Source of the DNA: Alicyclobacillus_A sp963788285
GTDB lineage: Bacteria > Bacillota > Bacilli > Alicyclobacillales > Alicyclobacillaceae
Length of the DNA: 64,000 bases
Reading direction: 5' to 3'
Assembly: GCA_963788285.1 (NCBI GenBank)
Contig: CAWBGB010000016.1
Coordinates: 62,001-126,000, forward strand
This document shows positions 1-8,781 of the stretch, in pieces. Numbering within the stretch: the stretch's first letter is position 1; the number at the start of each line of letters is the position of its first letter. The position numbers were made by a program, and so were the translations under genes. The notes under the pieces are model-generated. The model was not told the DNA's origin and made no database searches. It was given only the letters and a program-made list of their open reading frames with translations.

Positions 1-754
1 GGCGAATCGTCTGCTCAATCACGCGACGCCCTGCGAAACCAAACAGCGCGCCCGGTTCCGCGATGATGATGTCGCCGAGGCTGGCAAAGCTCGCGCTGAC
101 CCCGCCGGTCGTAGGGTGCGTAATCACGGAGATAAATAAGACCGCCTCGTCGTGCATTTTCTCCAGCACGGCACTGGTCTTGGCCATCTGCATCAGCGAC
201 AGAATACCCTCCTGCATGCGAGCCCCGCCAGACGCCGTGAAGAGAATCATCGGATAGCGTTTTTCGAGGGCTCGCTCCATCGCGCGCGCAATCTTTTCGC
301 CGACGGCAGATCCCATGCTCCCCATAATGAAGCGGCTGTCCATGACACCGATGACCACCGGGTGCCCTTCCAGCGTACCCTCTCCCGTCACGACGCCTTC
401 GCGGAGACCTGAGGCTTCCTGTGCCTGTTTTATCTTCTCCGGATAGCCAGGAAAGGAGAGCGGATCTTCCGACGTGACGTCCGCGTCGTACTCAAAAAAC
501 GCGCCGTCATCCAACGTCAGGTCAATCCGGGTGTAAGCGTCTACGGGAAAATGGTACCCACAGTTCGGACACGTGTACGCGTTCTTCTGTAATTCCCTTG
601 CAATCAGAATCGATCCGCATGATTCACATTTGTTTACAAGCCCTTTGGGAATGTTGTCTTTCGCGGTGTCCTTGGCGTTCACACCCGGCTGCGCGTCGGT
701 CTGCCGGCCAATGGTTGCATAATGACGTTTTTTATGGAACAAGTCTTTTAACAC
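1..754 (-). CDS. accD: Acetyl-CoA carboxylase carboxyltransferase subunit beta, partial
   Basis: AccD is the beta half of the carboxyltransferase that moves a carboxyl group from carboxybiotin to acetyl-CoA to make malonyl-CoA, the first step of fatty acid synthesis; it acts in the cytosol with AccA. Near the N-terminus a four-cysteine zinc ribbon is visible (CESCGS and CPNCGYHFP), followed by the crotonase-type core with ASGGARMQEG and the TTGGVSASFA oxyanion segment. I start it at a GTG (754) because GAGGTGA lies 7 bases upstream. About 251 codons are present and the C-terminus runs off the left edge of the window; accA would be expected next. The family assignment is secure. Confidence 0.95.
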   Translation of the reverse strand, partial: MLKDLFHKKRHYATIGRQTDAQPGVNAKDTAKDNIPKGLVNKCESCGSILIARELQKNAYTCPNCGYHFPVDAYTRIDLTLDDGAFFEYDADVTSEDPLSFPGYPEKIKQAQEASGLREGVVTGEGTLEGHPVVIGVMDSRFIMGSMGSAVGEKIARAMERALEKRYPMILFTASGGARMQEGILSLMQMAKTSAVLEKMHDEAVLFISVITHPTTGGVSASFASLGDIIIAEPGALFGFAGRRVIEQTIR

Positions 755-861
755 CTTGTCACCTCATCATTGTCCATGCCCTACCACCGTCCATGGCCCA
801 GTGTTCCGTTCCGGGCAACATGAGCATGCCAAACCGCGCGCCTGGTGCTCGCGTTGGCGCG

Positions 862-1074
862 TCAGGGCTGGCTGTGGTGGTCGAAGGAGGAGTGAAGGAC
901 GTCGTTTAAGACTTCCTGCACTTCGTCAAGCTCCGCTTCTGGAACCAAAATCTCATACTGTTGCTTGGAAACATTCGTCTGACGGACCTTCACCAAAAAT
1001 CCTTCATCTACCAGTTTGTTGCGAATCTGCTCCGCCTGTTTGTCCGACTGGGCGATGTAGATCACGGTCCACAT
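862..1074 (-). CDS. Small protein resembling the DUF2007 family
   Basis: This encodes 70 residues beginning MWTVIYIAQSDKQAEQIRN. The pattern of two short beta/alpha units with an ILVPEAE strand resembles the DUF2007 'putative signal transducing' fold, in which a small ferredoxin-like domain reads as xVYxAxSxxEAExIxxxLxxxGI. There is no signal peptide and no membrane segment. A GGGAGAGAAG ribosome binding site precedes the ATG. It lies 107 bases upstream of accD on the same strand and could share its transcript. The function is unknown; the family placement is from memory of the pattern only. Confidence 0.6.
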   Translation of the reverse strand: MWTVIYIAQSDKQAEQIRNKLVDEGFLVKVRQTNVSKQQYEILVPEAELDEVQEVLNDVLHSSFDHHSQP

Positions 1075-1456
1075 AGTCTTCTCTCCCTACGACTCCAAGG
1101 TCATGGTATCCCTAGGTCTGATGAGACAATGATGTCCGAACTTCTACAGGATGTCCGAAAAGGGGTCAAGAATTTAGCTGGGTCAGGGTTCACCCCTGTG
1201 CGGACACGAACTTCTATGAAATCATATCACAGTGTCTACATCCCGCCAAACAAAGAATCACTCGATACCTACCGCTGTACTGACACACCGGGGTCTCCTT
1301 CAAGATAACGACCATTATATCACGATTTTGGAACTCGGCGTTTTGCGAACCGGCCTTAGCTAAACCAGGCACCACCCGTTGTTCGGCTTCGCTCAGACGA
1401 AACCCGAAACATCGAGTGGTCCAACCGCGCACACCGTTTGCAAAACGCCAGACCTC
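1075..1456. other. 382-base intergenic stretch with possible insertion-sequence footprint
   Basis: No convincing gene. Two direct copies of GATGTCCGAA lie at about 1132 and 1159, with an inverted CGGACA near 1200, reminiscent of a decayed insertion-sequence end. A TTTGCAAA palindrome core sits at 1437-1444, just beyond the end of pgpA. Confidence 0.3.
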
Positions 1457-1957
1457 TCACTCTTCCGATGCGCCTTCGTCCACCTCGTACGACTTTGCCA
1501 CGTGTTGATGAGCCAGTCGCGCGGCTGCTGACGCGGCCACGCCGGCAATTAGGTCGTCCAAAAACACGTGGATGGCGGAACCGTGATTGTTGAGCCGACC
1601 AATCACACCGAGTTTCATCTTGTCAAGATAACCAAAGTTGGTCAAACCAATCGAACCGTACACATTGGTGATGGACAAGGCGAGGATCTCATCCACGCCA
1701 TACAGGGGTTCATCCTGCTCCATGATGGACTGCAGCGGAGCAGGCAAGGCCTTTTGTTCGGCCAGCATGTCTAGTGCCACACCTGTATAAATCGCGTGTT
1801 GTACTTCGCGCTTGTTGAGAACGTGCATCACGTTATCCAGACATTCCTCCAAGGTCAGTGGGCTATAATAAGGGCGCTGCAAGTCGTAGACAATCTCGGC
1901 AATGTCCTGTACTGTAACGCCCCTCGTGGCCAACAATTCTACAACCGTTGATTTCAT
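1457..1957 (-). CDS. pgpA: Phosphatidylglycerophosphatase A family protein (YutG-like)
   Basis: The 166-residue protein matches the short Firmicutes YutG/PgpA type. PgpA removes phosphate from phosphatidylglycerophosphate to give phosphatidylglycerol. In sequence one sees an N-terminal helical region (ATRGVTVQDIAEIVYDLQ), the YSPLTLEECLDNVMHVLNKREVQ segment common to YutG relatives, and a C-terminal part with GVIGRLNN and HVFLDDLIAGV, which carries the acidic DD of the family. The start is an ATG with only a modest AGAGGG site upstream. It lies downstream of dnaE on the same strand, with a 217-base gap that shows no clear gene. Bacillus YutG proteins are of similar length. Confidence 0.8.
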   Translation of the reverse strand: MKSTVVELLATRGVTVQDIAEIVYDLQRPYYSPLTLEECLDNVMHVLNKREVQHAIYTGVALDMLAEQKALPAPLQSIMEQDEPLYGVDEILALSITNVYGSIGLTNFGYLDKMKLGVIGRLNNHGSAIHVFLDDLIAGVAASAAARLAHQHVAKSYEVDEGASEE

Positions 1958-2174
1958 GACTTGCCCGGCCCTCTTTGTGAGAAGAGCCAGTCACCTCCCC
2001 CTGAATGTTTACAGTGCCGACAAAGCCCAGAAATGCAGGGACGTATCAGGAACCGGATGCGACACGTGCTTTCAAGACAACCAAGAGAACGCGCCGTCCA
2101 TTCCACGATACGGGCTGTGTCCACAATTTATGCCGACCCTGCATCCATTGCTCACCCAAAACAGACTGTCACGG

Positions 2175-5174
2175 TCACTGACGACCTGTTTTGCTGGGTT
2201 GATGTCCGGTTTTCACATTGCCGATACCGACGAGTTCCTCGAGTTCCCCGATCAATTCCGCTGACAGTGCCACACTCCATTTTGGCTCTAGAATTCGCAT
2301 CTTTTTGCGGGATTTATCGTACAACGCGACACCGACGTCGCCCGCGTGCCGCTTCAAGGCCTTCTGGATGCGTTTCAGTCCATCTGCGCCGAGTTTCCCA
2401 GAATCATAGCGAATGAAGAGCATCATGGGCGCGGTGTCGCTGGTGGACGGCTTACCATCACTGAAGTCCAGTCCCAGGCCAACCAACGCTCTCCCCTCTT
2501 CTGCAGTCCGATAGGCCTCTTCGAGAATGTCTTTCGCAGCTTCCAACGAAGCGCCATCCGGCAGAAACTCCGCCAGCGCGCCGGCCTCCAACAGGCTCTC
2601 CACTGACTTTCGGTTGCATGCCCGCGAATTGACGCGGCGTAAAAAATCGGCCAACGACGTGAACGGCGCCTCGCGCCGGGCAGACAAGATGGCGTCGACG
2701 GCGCCACGGCCGACATTGCGCACACTGAGCAATCCCGCTCGGATGACCCGATCTGATTCTGCGGTGTATCCGTAGTCGCTCTTTTGAACGCTCGGCGGCA
2801 ATACGTGGATGCCGTTTTGCTTGGCAATCCTTATATAATCCCGGGTCTTGGCGGTATCGCCCATCACCATCGTAAGGAGGGCCGCTAAAAAATCAGGCGT
2901 ATGGTGCGCGCGCAAGTAGGCGGTCCGGTAGGCGAGCACAGCGTACGCGGCCGCATGGGATCGGTTGAAGCCATAATCCGCGAAGCGAACAATCAAGTCG
3001 TACACACTGTTGGCCACCGTTTTGTCGTATCCCCGGCGGAGGCAGCCTTCCACAAACCGGGACCGTTCGGCGTCCAGTACATCCCGTTTTTTCTTCCCCA
3101 CGGCGCGCCGCAACAGGTCCGCCTGGCCGAGTGTAAACCCAGCCATCAAGGATGCAATCTGCATGATCTGTTCCTGGTACACGATGACACCGTACGTGTC
3201 CTTCAATATTGGTTCGAGATCCGGGTGCGGGTAATGAATGGGCGTCCGACCGTGCTTCGCCGCGATAAACGTTGGAATGTTCTCCATCGGCCCGGGGCGA
3301 TACAGGGAAATCACAGCCACCAAGTCGTCCAGCCGGGTCGGGCGCAAATCGCGCAGCACGCGGCGCACGCCGCCGGACTCCAGTTGAAAGCATCCTTCGG
3401 TTTCGCCGCGCGTGAGCATGTCAAACGTCTTTCTGTCCGACTCGGAGATGGAGCGCCAATCCAGCCGTCGACCCGTTCTCCGCTCCACACTTGCGACACA
3501 AGCGTCAATCAACGTCAATGTGCGCAATCCCAGGAAATCCATCTTCATTAGGCCAAGGTATTCAATGTCTTCCATCGCGTACTGGGTCACCGGCGTACCA
3601 TCGGCACCTGGCTGCACCGGCACCAGGTCGGTCAGTGGAACAGGTGAGATCACCACACCTGCGGCGTGCACCGACGTATGTCGCGGAAACCCTTCCAAGC
3701 CCTTTGCCGTTTCCCAGACTTGCCGCGCATGTTGGTTGGAGCGCAGCAGTGCCTCAATTCCCGGCACTTCGTCGTACGCTTTTTGCAAAGTCACGCCCGG
3801 ATACGATGGAATGAGTTTCGCGAGCCGGTCGACCACGGCCGGGTCGGTCTTCAGCACCCGTCCTGCGTCTCGAATGGCTGCGCGTGCTGCCAGTGTTCCA
3901 AACGTTCCAATTTGTGCAACTCTGTCCGTGCCATAGCGGCTGACCACGTACTGGATGACTTCACCTCGCCGCTCGTACTCGAAGTCCGTGTCGATGTCCG
4001 GCCAGGAAACGCGCTCTGGGTTTAAAAAGCGTTCGAAGAGCAGATTGTGGCGCAGCGGATCCACATCGGTAATCCGCAGCGCATACGCAACGAGGCTCCC
4101 CGCTGCCGATCCGCGCCCAGGCCCTGTGGAGATGCCGTGCTTATGCGCGTACCGGATGAAGTCCGCCACCACCAGAAAATAATCGGCGAAGCCCATGCGC
4201 TCAATCACCGACAACTCGTAGTCGAGCCGCTCCCGAACTTCCGAGGAGATCTGACCGTAGCGCTGCCGAGCCCCCACTTCGGCGGCTCGGCGGAGAACCT
4301 GGCTGGAAGGCTCATCCCCCTGCGTCGGGTATTGCGGCAGCAGCGTTTGTCCCACCGGCAGTTCCAAATTGCACTGGTCCGCGATGACCAGGGTGTTCCG
4401 GACGGCTTCCGGCAGATGCGTAAACCTCCGTACCATCTCTGCCGGGGGGGCCAGGTCGTAACGGTCACCTTTGAGTAGGCGAGGGTTGGTATGTCCCTCC
4501 AATTGGGCCAGGACGCGCTGGACCTCGGCATCTTGAGGCGCCAAGTAGTGGACGTCGTTGGTGGCCACCACCTGCTGCTGGTTCTCCCGCGCCCAGCGCA
4601 CCAACGCCGGCAGACCTTGTCGCTCTTCGGGAACTCCGTGATCCTGGACGTCAATATATAAATCGTCCTTCGGCCAAGCAGACGCCCACCGATTCAACCA
4701 GGTTTCCGCCTGAACCGGGTTGCCCGCGGAAAAATGACGCAGAATCTCGGATTCCCCGCCGGCAATCAAGGCAATCAGAGACTGGCAGTGGGTGACAAGT
4801 TCCGAAAACGTAACAAAAGGATGGCGCGGCCGAGACTGCGCCAACGTCACCAACCGCACCAAGTTTTGATATCCCGTAAAGTTTTTGGCGAGCAACACCG
4901 CGGAATCGACGGCCGGCCCGCCAGGACGTCCTTCCTTCAGCACGTCCTTGTCCTCGTCGAGACCGACGGACAGCTGAACACCGACAATCGGCTTCACACC
5001 CTCTGCCTTCGCCGCACGGTAAAACGTGATCGCTCCGTATAACGCATTGGTATCCGTGACGGCAACGGCGGGCATGTCCAGCTCGCGACACTTCCGAACG
5101 AGATCCGCGATGCGGAGGGCGCCCTGTCGTAGAGAGTATTCGCTGTGGACGTGCAGGTGTACAAAATCAGCCAC
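2175..5174 (-). CDS. dnaE: DNA polymerase III alpha subunit, short form
   Basis: DnaE is a C-family replicative polymerase; in Firmicutes it extends RNA primers before PolC takes over. The order is PHP domain (HLHVHSEYSLRQG at the N-terminus), palm with PDIDTDF near residue 395, fingers, and a helix-hairpin-helix region ending near residue 870. The upstream gene stops at 5180-5182, overlapping a GTG at 5183, but the ribosome binding site AGGTGA suits the next GTG at 5174, so I start there (999 residues). Bacillus DnaE is about 1115 residues. Here the HhH region passes almost straight into the C-terminal tail (VGVALYDKSRKKM), so the OB-fold domain appears to be absent. The PHP motif is also atypical: VTDTN replaces the usual TDHG-like segment. 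Confidence 0.93.
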   Translation of the reverse strand: MADFVHLHVHSEYSLRQGALRIADLVRKCRELDMPAVAVTDTNALYGAITFYRAAKAEGVKPIVGVQLSVGLDEDKDVLKEGRPGGPAVDSAVLLAKNFTGYQNLVRLVTLAQSRPRHPFVTFSELVTHCQSLIALIAGGESEILRHFSAGNPVQAETWLNRWASAWPKDDLYIDVQDHGVPEERQGLPALVRWARENQQQVVATNDVHYLAPQDAEVQRVLAQLEGHTNPRLLKGDRYDLAPPAEMVRRFTHLPEAVRNTLVIADQCNLELPVGQTLLPQYPTQGDEPSSQVLRRAAEVGARQRYGQISSEVRERLDYELSVIERMGFADYFLVVADFIRYAHKHGISTGPGRGSAAGSLVAYALRITDVDPLRHNLLFERFLNPERVSWPDIDTDFEYERRGEVIQYVVSRYGTDRVAQIGTFGTLAARAAIRDAGRVLKTDPAVVDRLAKLIPSYPGVTLQKAYDEVPGIEALLRSNQHARQVWETAKGLEGFPRHTSVHAAGVVISPVPLTDLVPVQPGADGTPVTQYAMEDIEYLGLMKMDFLGLRTLTLIDACVASVERRTGRRLDWRSISESDRKTFDMLTRGETEGCFQLESGGVRRVLRDLRPTRLDDLVAVISLYRPGPMENIPTFIAAKHGRTPIHYPHPDLEPILKDTYGVIVYQEQIMQIASLMAGFTLGQADLLRRAVGKKKRDVLDAERSRFVEGCLRRGYDKTVANSVYDLIVRFADYGFNRSHAAAYAVLAYRTAYLRAHHTPDFLAALLTMVMGDTAKTRDYIRIAKQNGIHVLPPSVQKSDYGYTAESDRVIRAGLLSVRNVGRGAVDAILSARREAPFTSLADFLRRVNSRACNRKSVESLLEAGALAEFLPDGASLEAAKDILEEAYRTAEEGRALVGLGLDFSDGKPSTSDTAPMMLFIRYDSGKLGADGLKRIQKALKRHAGDVGVALYDKSRKKMRILEPKWSVALSAELIGELEELVGIGNVKTGHQPSKTGRQ

Positions 5175-5179
5175 AAAGC

Positions 5180-6487
5180 TCACCTCTCCAGCATCTGGGT
5201 TGTCAACAACGCTTTCGCCGTCCGCTCGGAACCAGAAAATACTTCGACGTCCACTTTGGCAAAGCGCCGACCGAAGTCGAGGATGCGCGCCCGCACTTCA
5301 ATTCGGGTGTCGACCGCAACAGGTTTCAGGAAGTACAACGTCACGTTCTCCACCACCATGTCCACTTTGCGGTTTCGCTGGACACACAAGACCGCACTGT
5401 GTTCAATTAGGGTTGTTAGCGGACCCATCGCGAGCGTTCCCACAGACCCAGTCATCTGCGCACTGACGTCGCCGATCAAGGACAAGCTCTTGTCGTCGTT
5501 CCAGACTTCTTCAAAGCCGCTTACTACCATCCCCTCGACGGTCTCACCGACCTGAGGTTGGCGGTTCATCAACTGCAGGGCTTTAATCACGTCCTGACGG
5601 CTTACTACACCGACCAATTTCCGGTTCCGCACCACAGGGAGCAACTCAATGCCTTCCCAGACCATCTTGTGCGCCGCCGATGCAATCGGGGTCTTTGGCG
5701 ATACGACGTGCAATTGCCGAGACATGTACTGTTCAATGTTGTCTTCGACAGAAGCATCTGCCACATCGCGCGCAGTGACAATGCCGACCAGACGAAATTC
5801 CTCGTCGACGACCGGTAGGCGCGCATGTCCGGTCTGTTCAACGATAGTAAAATAGTCTTTGACCGTTTGTCCCCTCTGCAAAGCGGCTAATTGTTGATTT
5901 GCGAGTACATCCTCGACAAACAGGATATCTTTCTTGATAAGGCGGTCGTAAATGGCTCGGTTAATCAGCGTTGCCGTGGTAAATGTGTCGTAGGTACACG
6001 AGATAATCGGCAACTGCTGTTCGTTGGCCAACTGTTGCACTTCTTCGGACGCCTCAAAACCGCCCGTAATCAACACCGCCGCGCCGTGTTCCAACGACAT
6101 CTTTTGGACCAGTTCGCGGTTCCCAACAATCATGAGGCTGCCGGGTTCGATATAGCGCGCTGCAGCTTCCAACTGCATGGCGCCGATGACGAACTTATGC
6201 AGCGTCTTGTGCAACCCGTCACGCCCGCCGAGCACCGTCCCGTCAACAATGTTGACCACTTCGGCGAACGTCAGCCGCTCGATGTTCTTCTTTTGCTGCC
6301 GTTCAATACGGACCGTGCCAATGCGGTCCATTGCGCTAACGAGGCCTTGCGCCTCCGCTTCCTTGATGGCTCTGTACGCCGTTCCCTCACTGACATGCAG
6401 GACTTTCGCCACTTGGCGGACGCTGATTTTACTGCCGACCGGAAGCGACTCTATGTATTTCACGATTTGCTCATGTTTCGTGCTCAT
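5180..6487 (-). CDS. ytoI: DRTGG/CBS/hot-dog regulatory protein, YtoI-like
   Basis: This is a 435-residue multidomain protein with the architecture of Bacillus YtoI. An N-terminal winged-helix-like segment (VRQVAKVLHVSEGTAYRAIKE, about residues 22-45) is followed by a DRTGG domain (about 70-185), a CBS pair (about 200-310, with LPVVDEEFRLVGIVTARDV) and a C-terminal hot-dog thioesterase-like domain (about 325-430). CBS pairs usually bind adenine nucleotides, so a nucleotide-sensing regulator is the natural inference; the real function is not known. The ATG at 6487 is chosen over upstream starts because GGAGGA sits 7 bases before it. It overlaps the first possible dnaE start codon, so the two genes are probably translationally coupled. 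Confidence 0.85.
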   Translation of the reverse strand: MSTKHEQIVKYIESLPVGSKISVRQVAKVLHVSEGTAYRAIKEAEAQGLVSAMDRIGTVRIERQQKKNIERLTFAEVVNIVDGTVLGGRDGLHKTLHKFVIGAMQLEAAARYIEPGSLMIVGNRELVQKMSLEHGAAVLITGGFEASEEVQQLANEQQLPIISCTYDTFTTATLINRAIYDRLIKKDILFVEDVLANQQLAALQRGQTVKDYFTIVEQTGHARLPVVDEEFRLVGIVTARDVADASVEDNIEQYMSRQLHVVSPKTPIASAAHKMVWEGIELLPVVRNRKLVGVVSRQDVIKALQLMNRQPQVGETVEGMVVSGFEEVWNDDKSLSLIGDVSAQMTGSVGTLAMGPLTTLIEHSAVLCVQRNRKVDMVVENVTLYFLKPVAVDTRIEVRARILDFGRRFAKVDVEVFSGSERTAKALLTTQMLER

Positions 6488-6659
6488 GAATCGTCCTCCA
6501 CGACTTTGTCCGAAGCCACTTGTTTTATTATACACGAGGACATCACAGGAACTTGGCATCGGCCGCAGATACGATACATTAATAGTGCGTATTCGAAAGG
6601 AGCATAAGGCGGCTTCAAGCACCGCTCACAGCATCCACCGTTCAAAGGGGGCAATATAC

Positions 6660-7544
6660 TTGCAACAACAGAAATTGTCCATGGATTACATCATCAAGCC
6701 CACCAAACATCCGGTGTGGACGTACGTCATTCGAGTGGTTTTAGTACTCGTAGGGTGTTTCATTGGCGCCATCTCAGTCAACAGCTTGCTCGTGCCAGCG
6801 CACATTCTCGCCGGTGGGTTGACAGGTCTCGCACAGATGATCCACCACTATACCAACTGGCCCATCGGCACCATGTATTTTCTCTTCAACGTACCGCTGT
6901 TTATCTTGGGCTACCGGGACCTCGGCAAGCGCTTTATTCTGCTGACTGGCGTCGGCATCGTCGGTTTTTCCGCCTTTACCGACCTCGTCCAATTTCACTT
7001 TACCTTGCCTCAAGACCCCCTGCTCGTCGCCATGTACGGCGGCGTTCTTGGTGGCGTGTCGAGTGGACTCATTCTACGCGTCGGCGGATCCGCTGGTGGC
7101 ACCGACATCCTCAGCCTCGTGTTGCATCGCCGTACAGGAAAAAGCGTTGGAGCGGTTTCGTTTGCGATTAATGTGATCATCGTCCTGCTGTCCATGACCG
7201 TGTTCGGTGTCGCCGCGGGCATGTACACGCTGGTCACCATGTTCGCAACATCTCGGGTCATCAACGCGCTCATGCATTACCAAAACCGAAAAACTGCCCT
7301 CATCGTCAGCACCAAGGCGACAGACATTGCCGAGGCGATTACCCGTCACCTGGGACGCGGAAGTACCTTGATCAATGCCTCCGGCGCATACACCCATACC
7401 GAGTTGGGTGTCCTCATGTGCACTCTGACCAGTATCGAGCTCGCCGACTTGAAAGCTCTGTGCATCGACATTGATCCGAACGCGTTCATCAGTATTCTCG
7501 ACACCACCGAGGTCGTGGGTCGCTTTCGAAATCTTCCTGTGTAG
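6660..7544 (+). CDS. YitT family membrane protein (DUF161 plus DUF2179)
   Basis: The 294-residue protein has five or so hydrophobic segments in the first 190 residues (for example RVVLVLVGCFIGAISVNSLL) and a soluble C-terminal domain with TALIVSTKATDIAEAI and GVLMCTLTSIELADLKALC, typical of DUF2179. The glycine-rich GGLTGLAQMIHH and GGSAGGTDILSLVLHRRTGKSVG motifs are hallmarks of the YitT family of unknown transport function. A TTG start at 6660 is preferred because AAAGGGGG lies 8 bases upstream; the ATG at 6681 is an internal alternative. The gene is divergent from ytoI, with about 170 bases between that presumably hold both promoters. Confidence 0.85.
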   Translation: MQQQKLSMDYIIKPTKHPVWTYVIRVVLVLVGCFIGAISVNSLLVPAHILAGGLTGLAQMIHHYTNWPIGTMYFLFNVPLFILGYRDLGKRFILLTGVGIVGFSAFTDLVQFHFTLPQDPLLVAMYGGVLGGVSSGLILRVGGSAGGTDILSLVLHRRTGKSVGAVSFAINVIIVLLSMTVFGVAAGMYTLVTMFATSRVINALMHYQNRKTALIVSTKATDIAEAITRHLGRGSTLINASGAYTHTELGVLMCTLTSIELADLKALCIDIDPNAFISILDTTEVVGRFRNLPV

Positions 7545-7717
7545 CCGAATGGCATTTGGGAGCTTCCGAAAAGGCAGCTGTGATTGCGTCTTTCAAGTTT
7601 ATCACAGGATCAATTTGTCAATAACTAGGGTGAGAGAGGTGGATCCGGGACATCCCTGGGCCATCCCGCCCGAGTACAAGGTTGGTTGCCAAGTACTGTC
7701 GGTAAAGGAGGAAGTCT

Positions 7718-7936
7718 ATGCGGTACATTCCATCGACCATTGCCGTTGCCGTCCTCGCGTTGATTCTAGCCTGCTGGCCAGGTGTGCAAGCCTGGAGTGA
7801 AATCGGCCCTATCCATCAATATTTCGTGAACTTGTTATACTTGTTGGCTGGCACCCTCGTCGGTTTGCAAGCCGCGTGGTGGGTGCACGGATTCGTGGCT
7901 GTACGAGGACTCGATGATGGAGGGGTGAGTTCGTGA
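7718..7936 (+). CDS. Small two-helix membrane protein
   Basis: The 72-residue product has two hydrophobic helices (about residues 5-22 and 36-55) separated by a short loop containing WSEIGPIHQYF. AAAGGAGGAAGT precedes the ATG closely, so translation is well supported. Its stop codon overlaps the GTG start of the next gene (GTGA), so the pair is coupled. I recognise no family. The size and pairing suggest two subunits of one small membrane complex, which is inference. Confidence 0.65.
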   Translation: MRYIPSTIAVAVLALILACWPGVQAWSEIGPIHQYFVNLLYLLAGTLVGLQAAWWVHGFVAVRGLDDGGVSS

Positions 7937-8148
7937 AGCGCACAACCGGTCAGGCAACACTGCTCGCCTACACAGGCGTGATTTTGCTGATTTCCGCCTA
8001 TTTCCCAGGATTGCAGCAACGCATGGCATCCATTCGTTTCCTTCACGCCCTGTGGCACGTCGCCATTTTTGTGGGTGCTGCCTGCCTCGTCTACGGCCTG
8101 GAGACGTTACGAGGATATGCTCGACGGTATCGAAGACTCACTCAGTAA
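7933..8148 (+). CDS. Small two-helix membrane protein, partner of the preceding gene
   Basis: The 71-residue product starts at a GTG that overlaps the upstream stop codon. It has two predicted membrane helices (LLAYTGVILLISAYF and LWHVAIFVGAACLVYGLE) and a basic C-terminus (RGYARRYRRL), so the tail should face the cytoplasm. No family is recognised. A strong intrinsic terminator 68 bases downstream ends the transcript, which supports this being a real two-gene unit. Confidence 0.62.
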   Translation: MKRTTGQATLLAYTGVILLISAYFPGLQQRMASIRFLHALWHVAIFVGAACLVYGLETLRGYARRYRRLTQ

Positions 8149-8215
8149 ATGTCCTCGGCAGACCCGTCTCTGAGCAGAACAATTTGAAACTGAAATGTGT
8201 AATCCGTAAATCCCG

Positions 8216-8241
8216 AATAGCCGCCAAAAGGCGGCTATTTT
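8216..8241 (+). terminator. Intrinsic terminator after the small membrane pair
   Basis: AATAGCCGCC, an AAAA loop and GGCGGCTATT form a 10-base-pair hairpin ending in a T run. Confidence 0.85.
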
Positions 8242-8343
8242 CGTTTCTCGCGCATGTCGAAATCTGACGAAACGAAAGTCGCCGACCCTCACACCCCACG
8301 CTCCCCCTCCGAAACTATAATCTTGGGAGACAGGAGCAAGGGG

Positions 8344-8638
8344 ATGATGCCTGTGAACATGAAAAGACTTCGTCGCGCTGGCTGTCTGCGCATTACCGAT
8401 GTTTGGCGTTGACAGCTGTGGAGAATGCACTTCTTCTGACAATGCAGTGCACCAATCAGTTCCCCTCACCCCCGCTCCCACGAACCGGGTGGCAGAAACA
8501 GGGTCGACCCCTGCAATCACATCCACACGCAACGTGGTCGACGGGAAAGGGGTGAACGGCACAGTACCCAGCAGCGCCAAAAGCGAGGCACAAAACAACG
8601 TCAACGGGTTGGTGAATGACATCAACGCACTCCATTGA
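8344..8638 (+). pseudogene. Secreted or lipoprotein-like small gene with an apparent frameshift
   Basis: A ribosome binding site (GGAGCAAGGGG) precedes ATG codons at 8344, 8347 and 8359, but that frame ends after a few codons. The frame one base away encodes DFVALAVCALPMFGVDSCGE, which looks like the hydrophobic core and end of a signal peptide, followed by about 60 polar residues ending NGLVNDINALH. The shift falls at a run of four A residues (8362-8365) right after the ATG. Removing one A would join a charged N-terminus to the hydrophobic stretch. I infer a broken, or possibly slippage-dependent, exported peptide gene; a sequencing error is also possible. No family is recognised. Confidence 0.4.
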
Positions 8639-8693
8639 CGACAGTCACGGACCGAGAACACAAAAACCATTGTATACGATACCCAAAATGACT

Positions 8694-8742
8694 GATTTGC
8701 AAAATTTCGCTAGATAACGGTTCATCGAGATTTTGCAAATCG
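8694..8742. repeat. Inverted repeat built from two TTTGCAAA motifs
   Basis: GATTTGCAAAATTTCG at 8694 is matched, with one mismatch, by its inverted copy CGAGATTTTGCAAATC ending at 8742; the loop is 17 bases. It lies 40 bases upstream of the secreted-protein gene, so an operator or an attenuating hairpin is possible. The same TTTTGCAAATCGCC string recurs near 35167 and 54712. Confidence 0.6.
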
Positions 8743-8781
8743 CCGAAAGACACAAATCTCTTCAGTTGAGGAGGAATTCGT

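Noticed and set aside
1214..1432. 72-codon minus-strand frame upstream of the small DUF2007-like gene
   Set aside because: No ribosome binding site, no family pattern and it spans the presumed insertion-sequence footprint.
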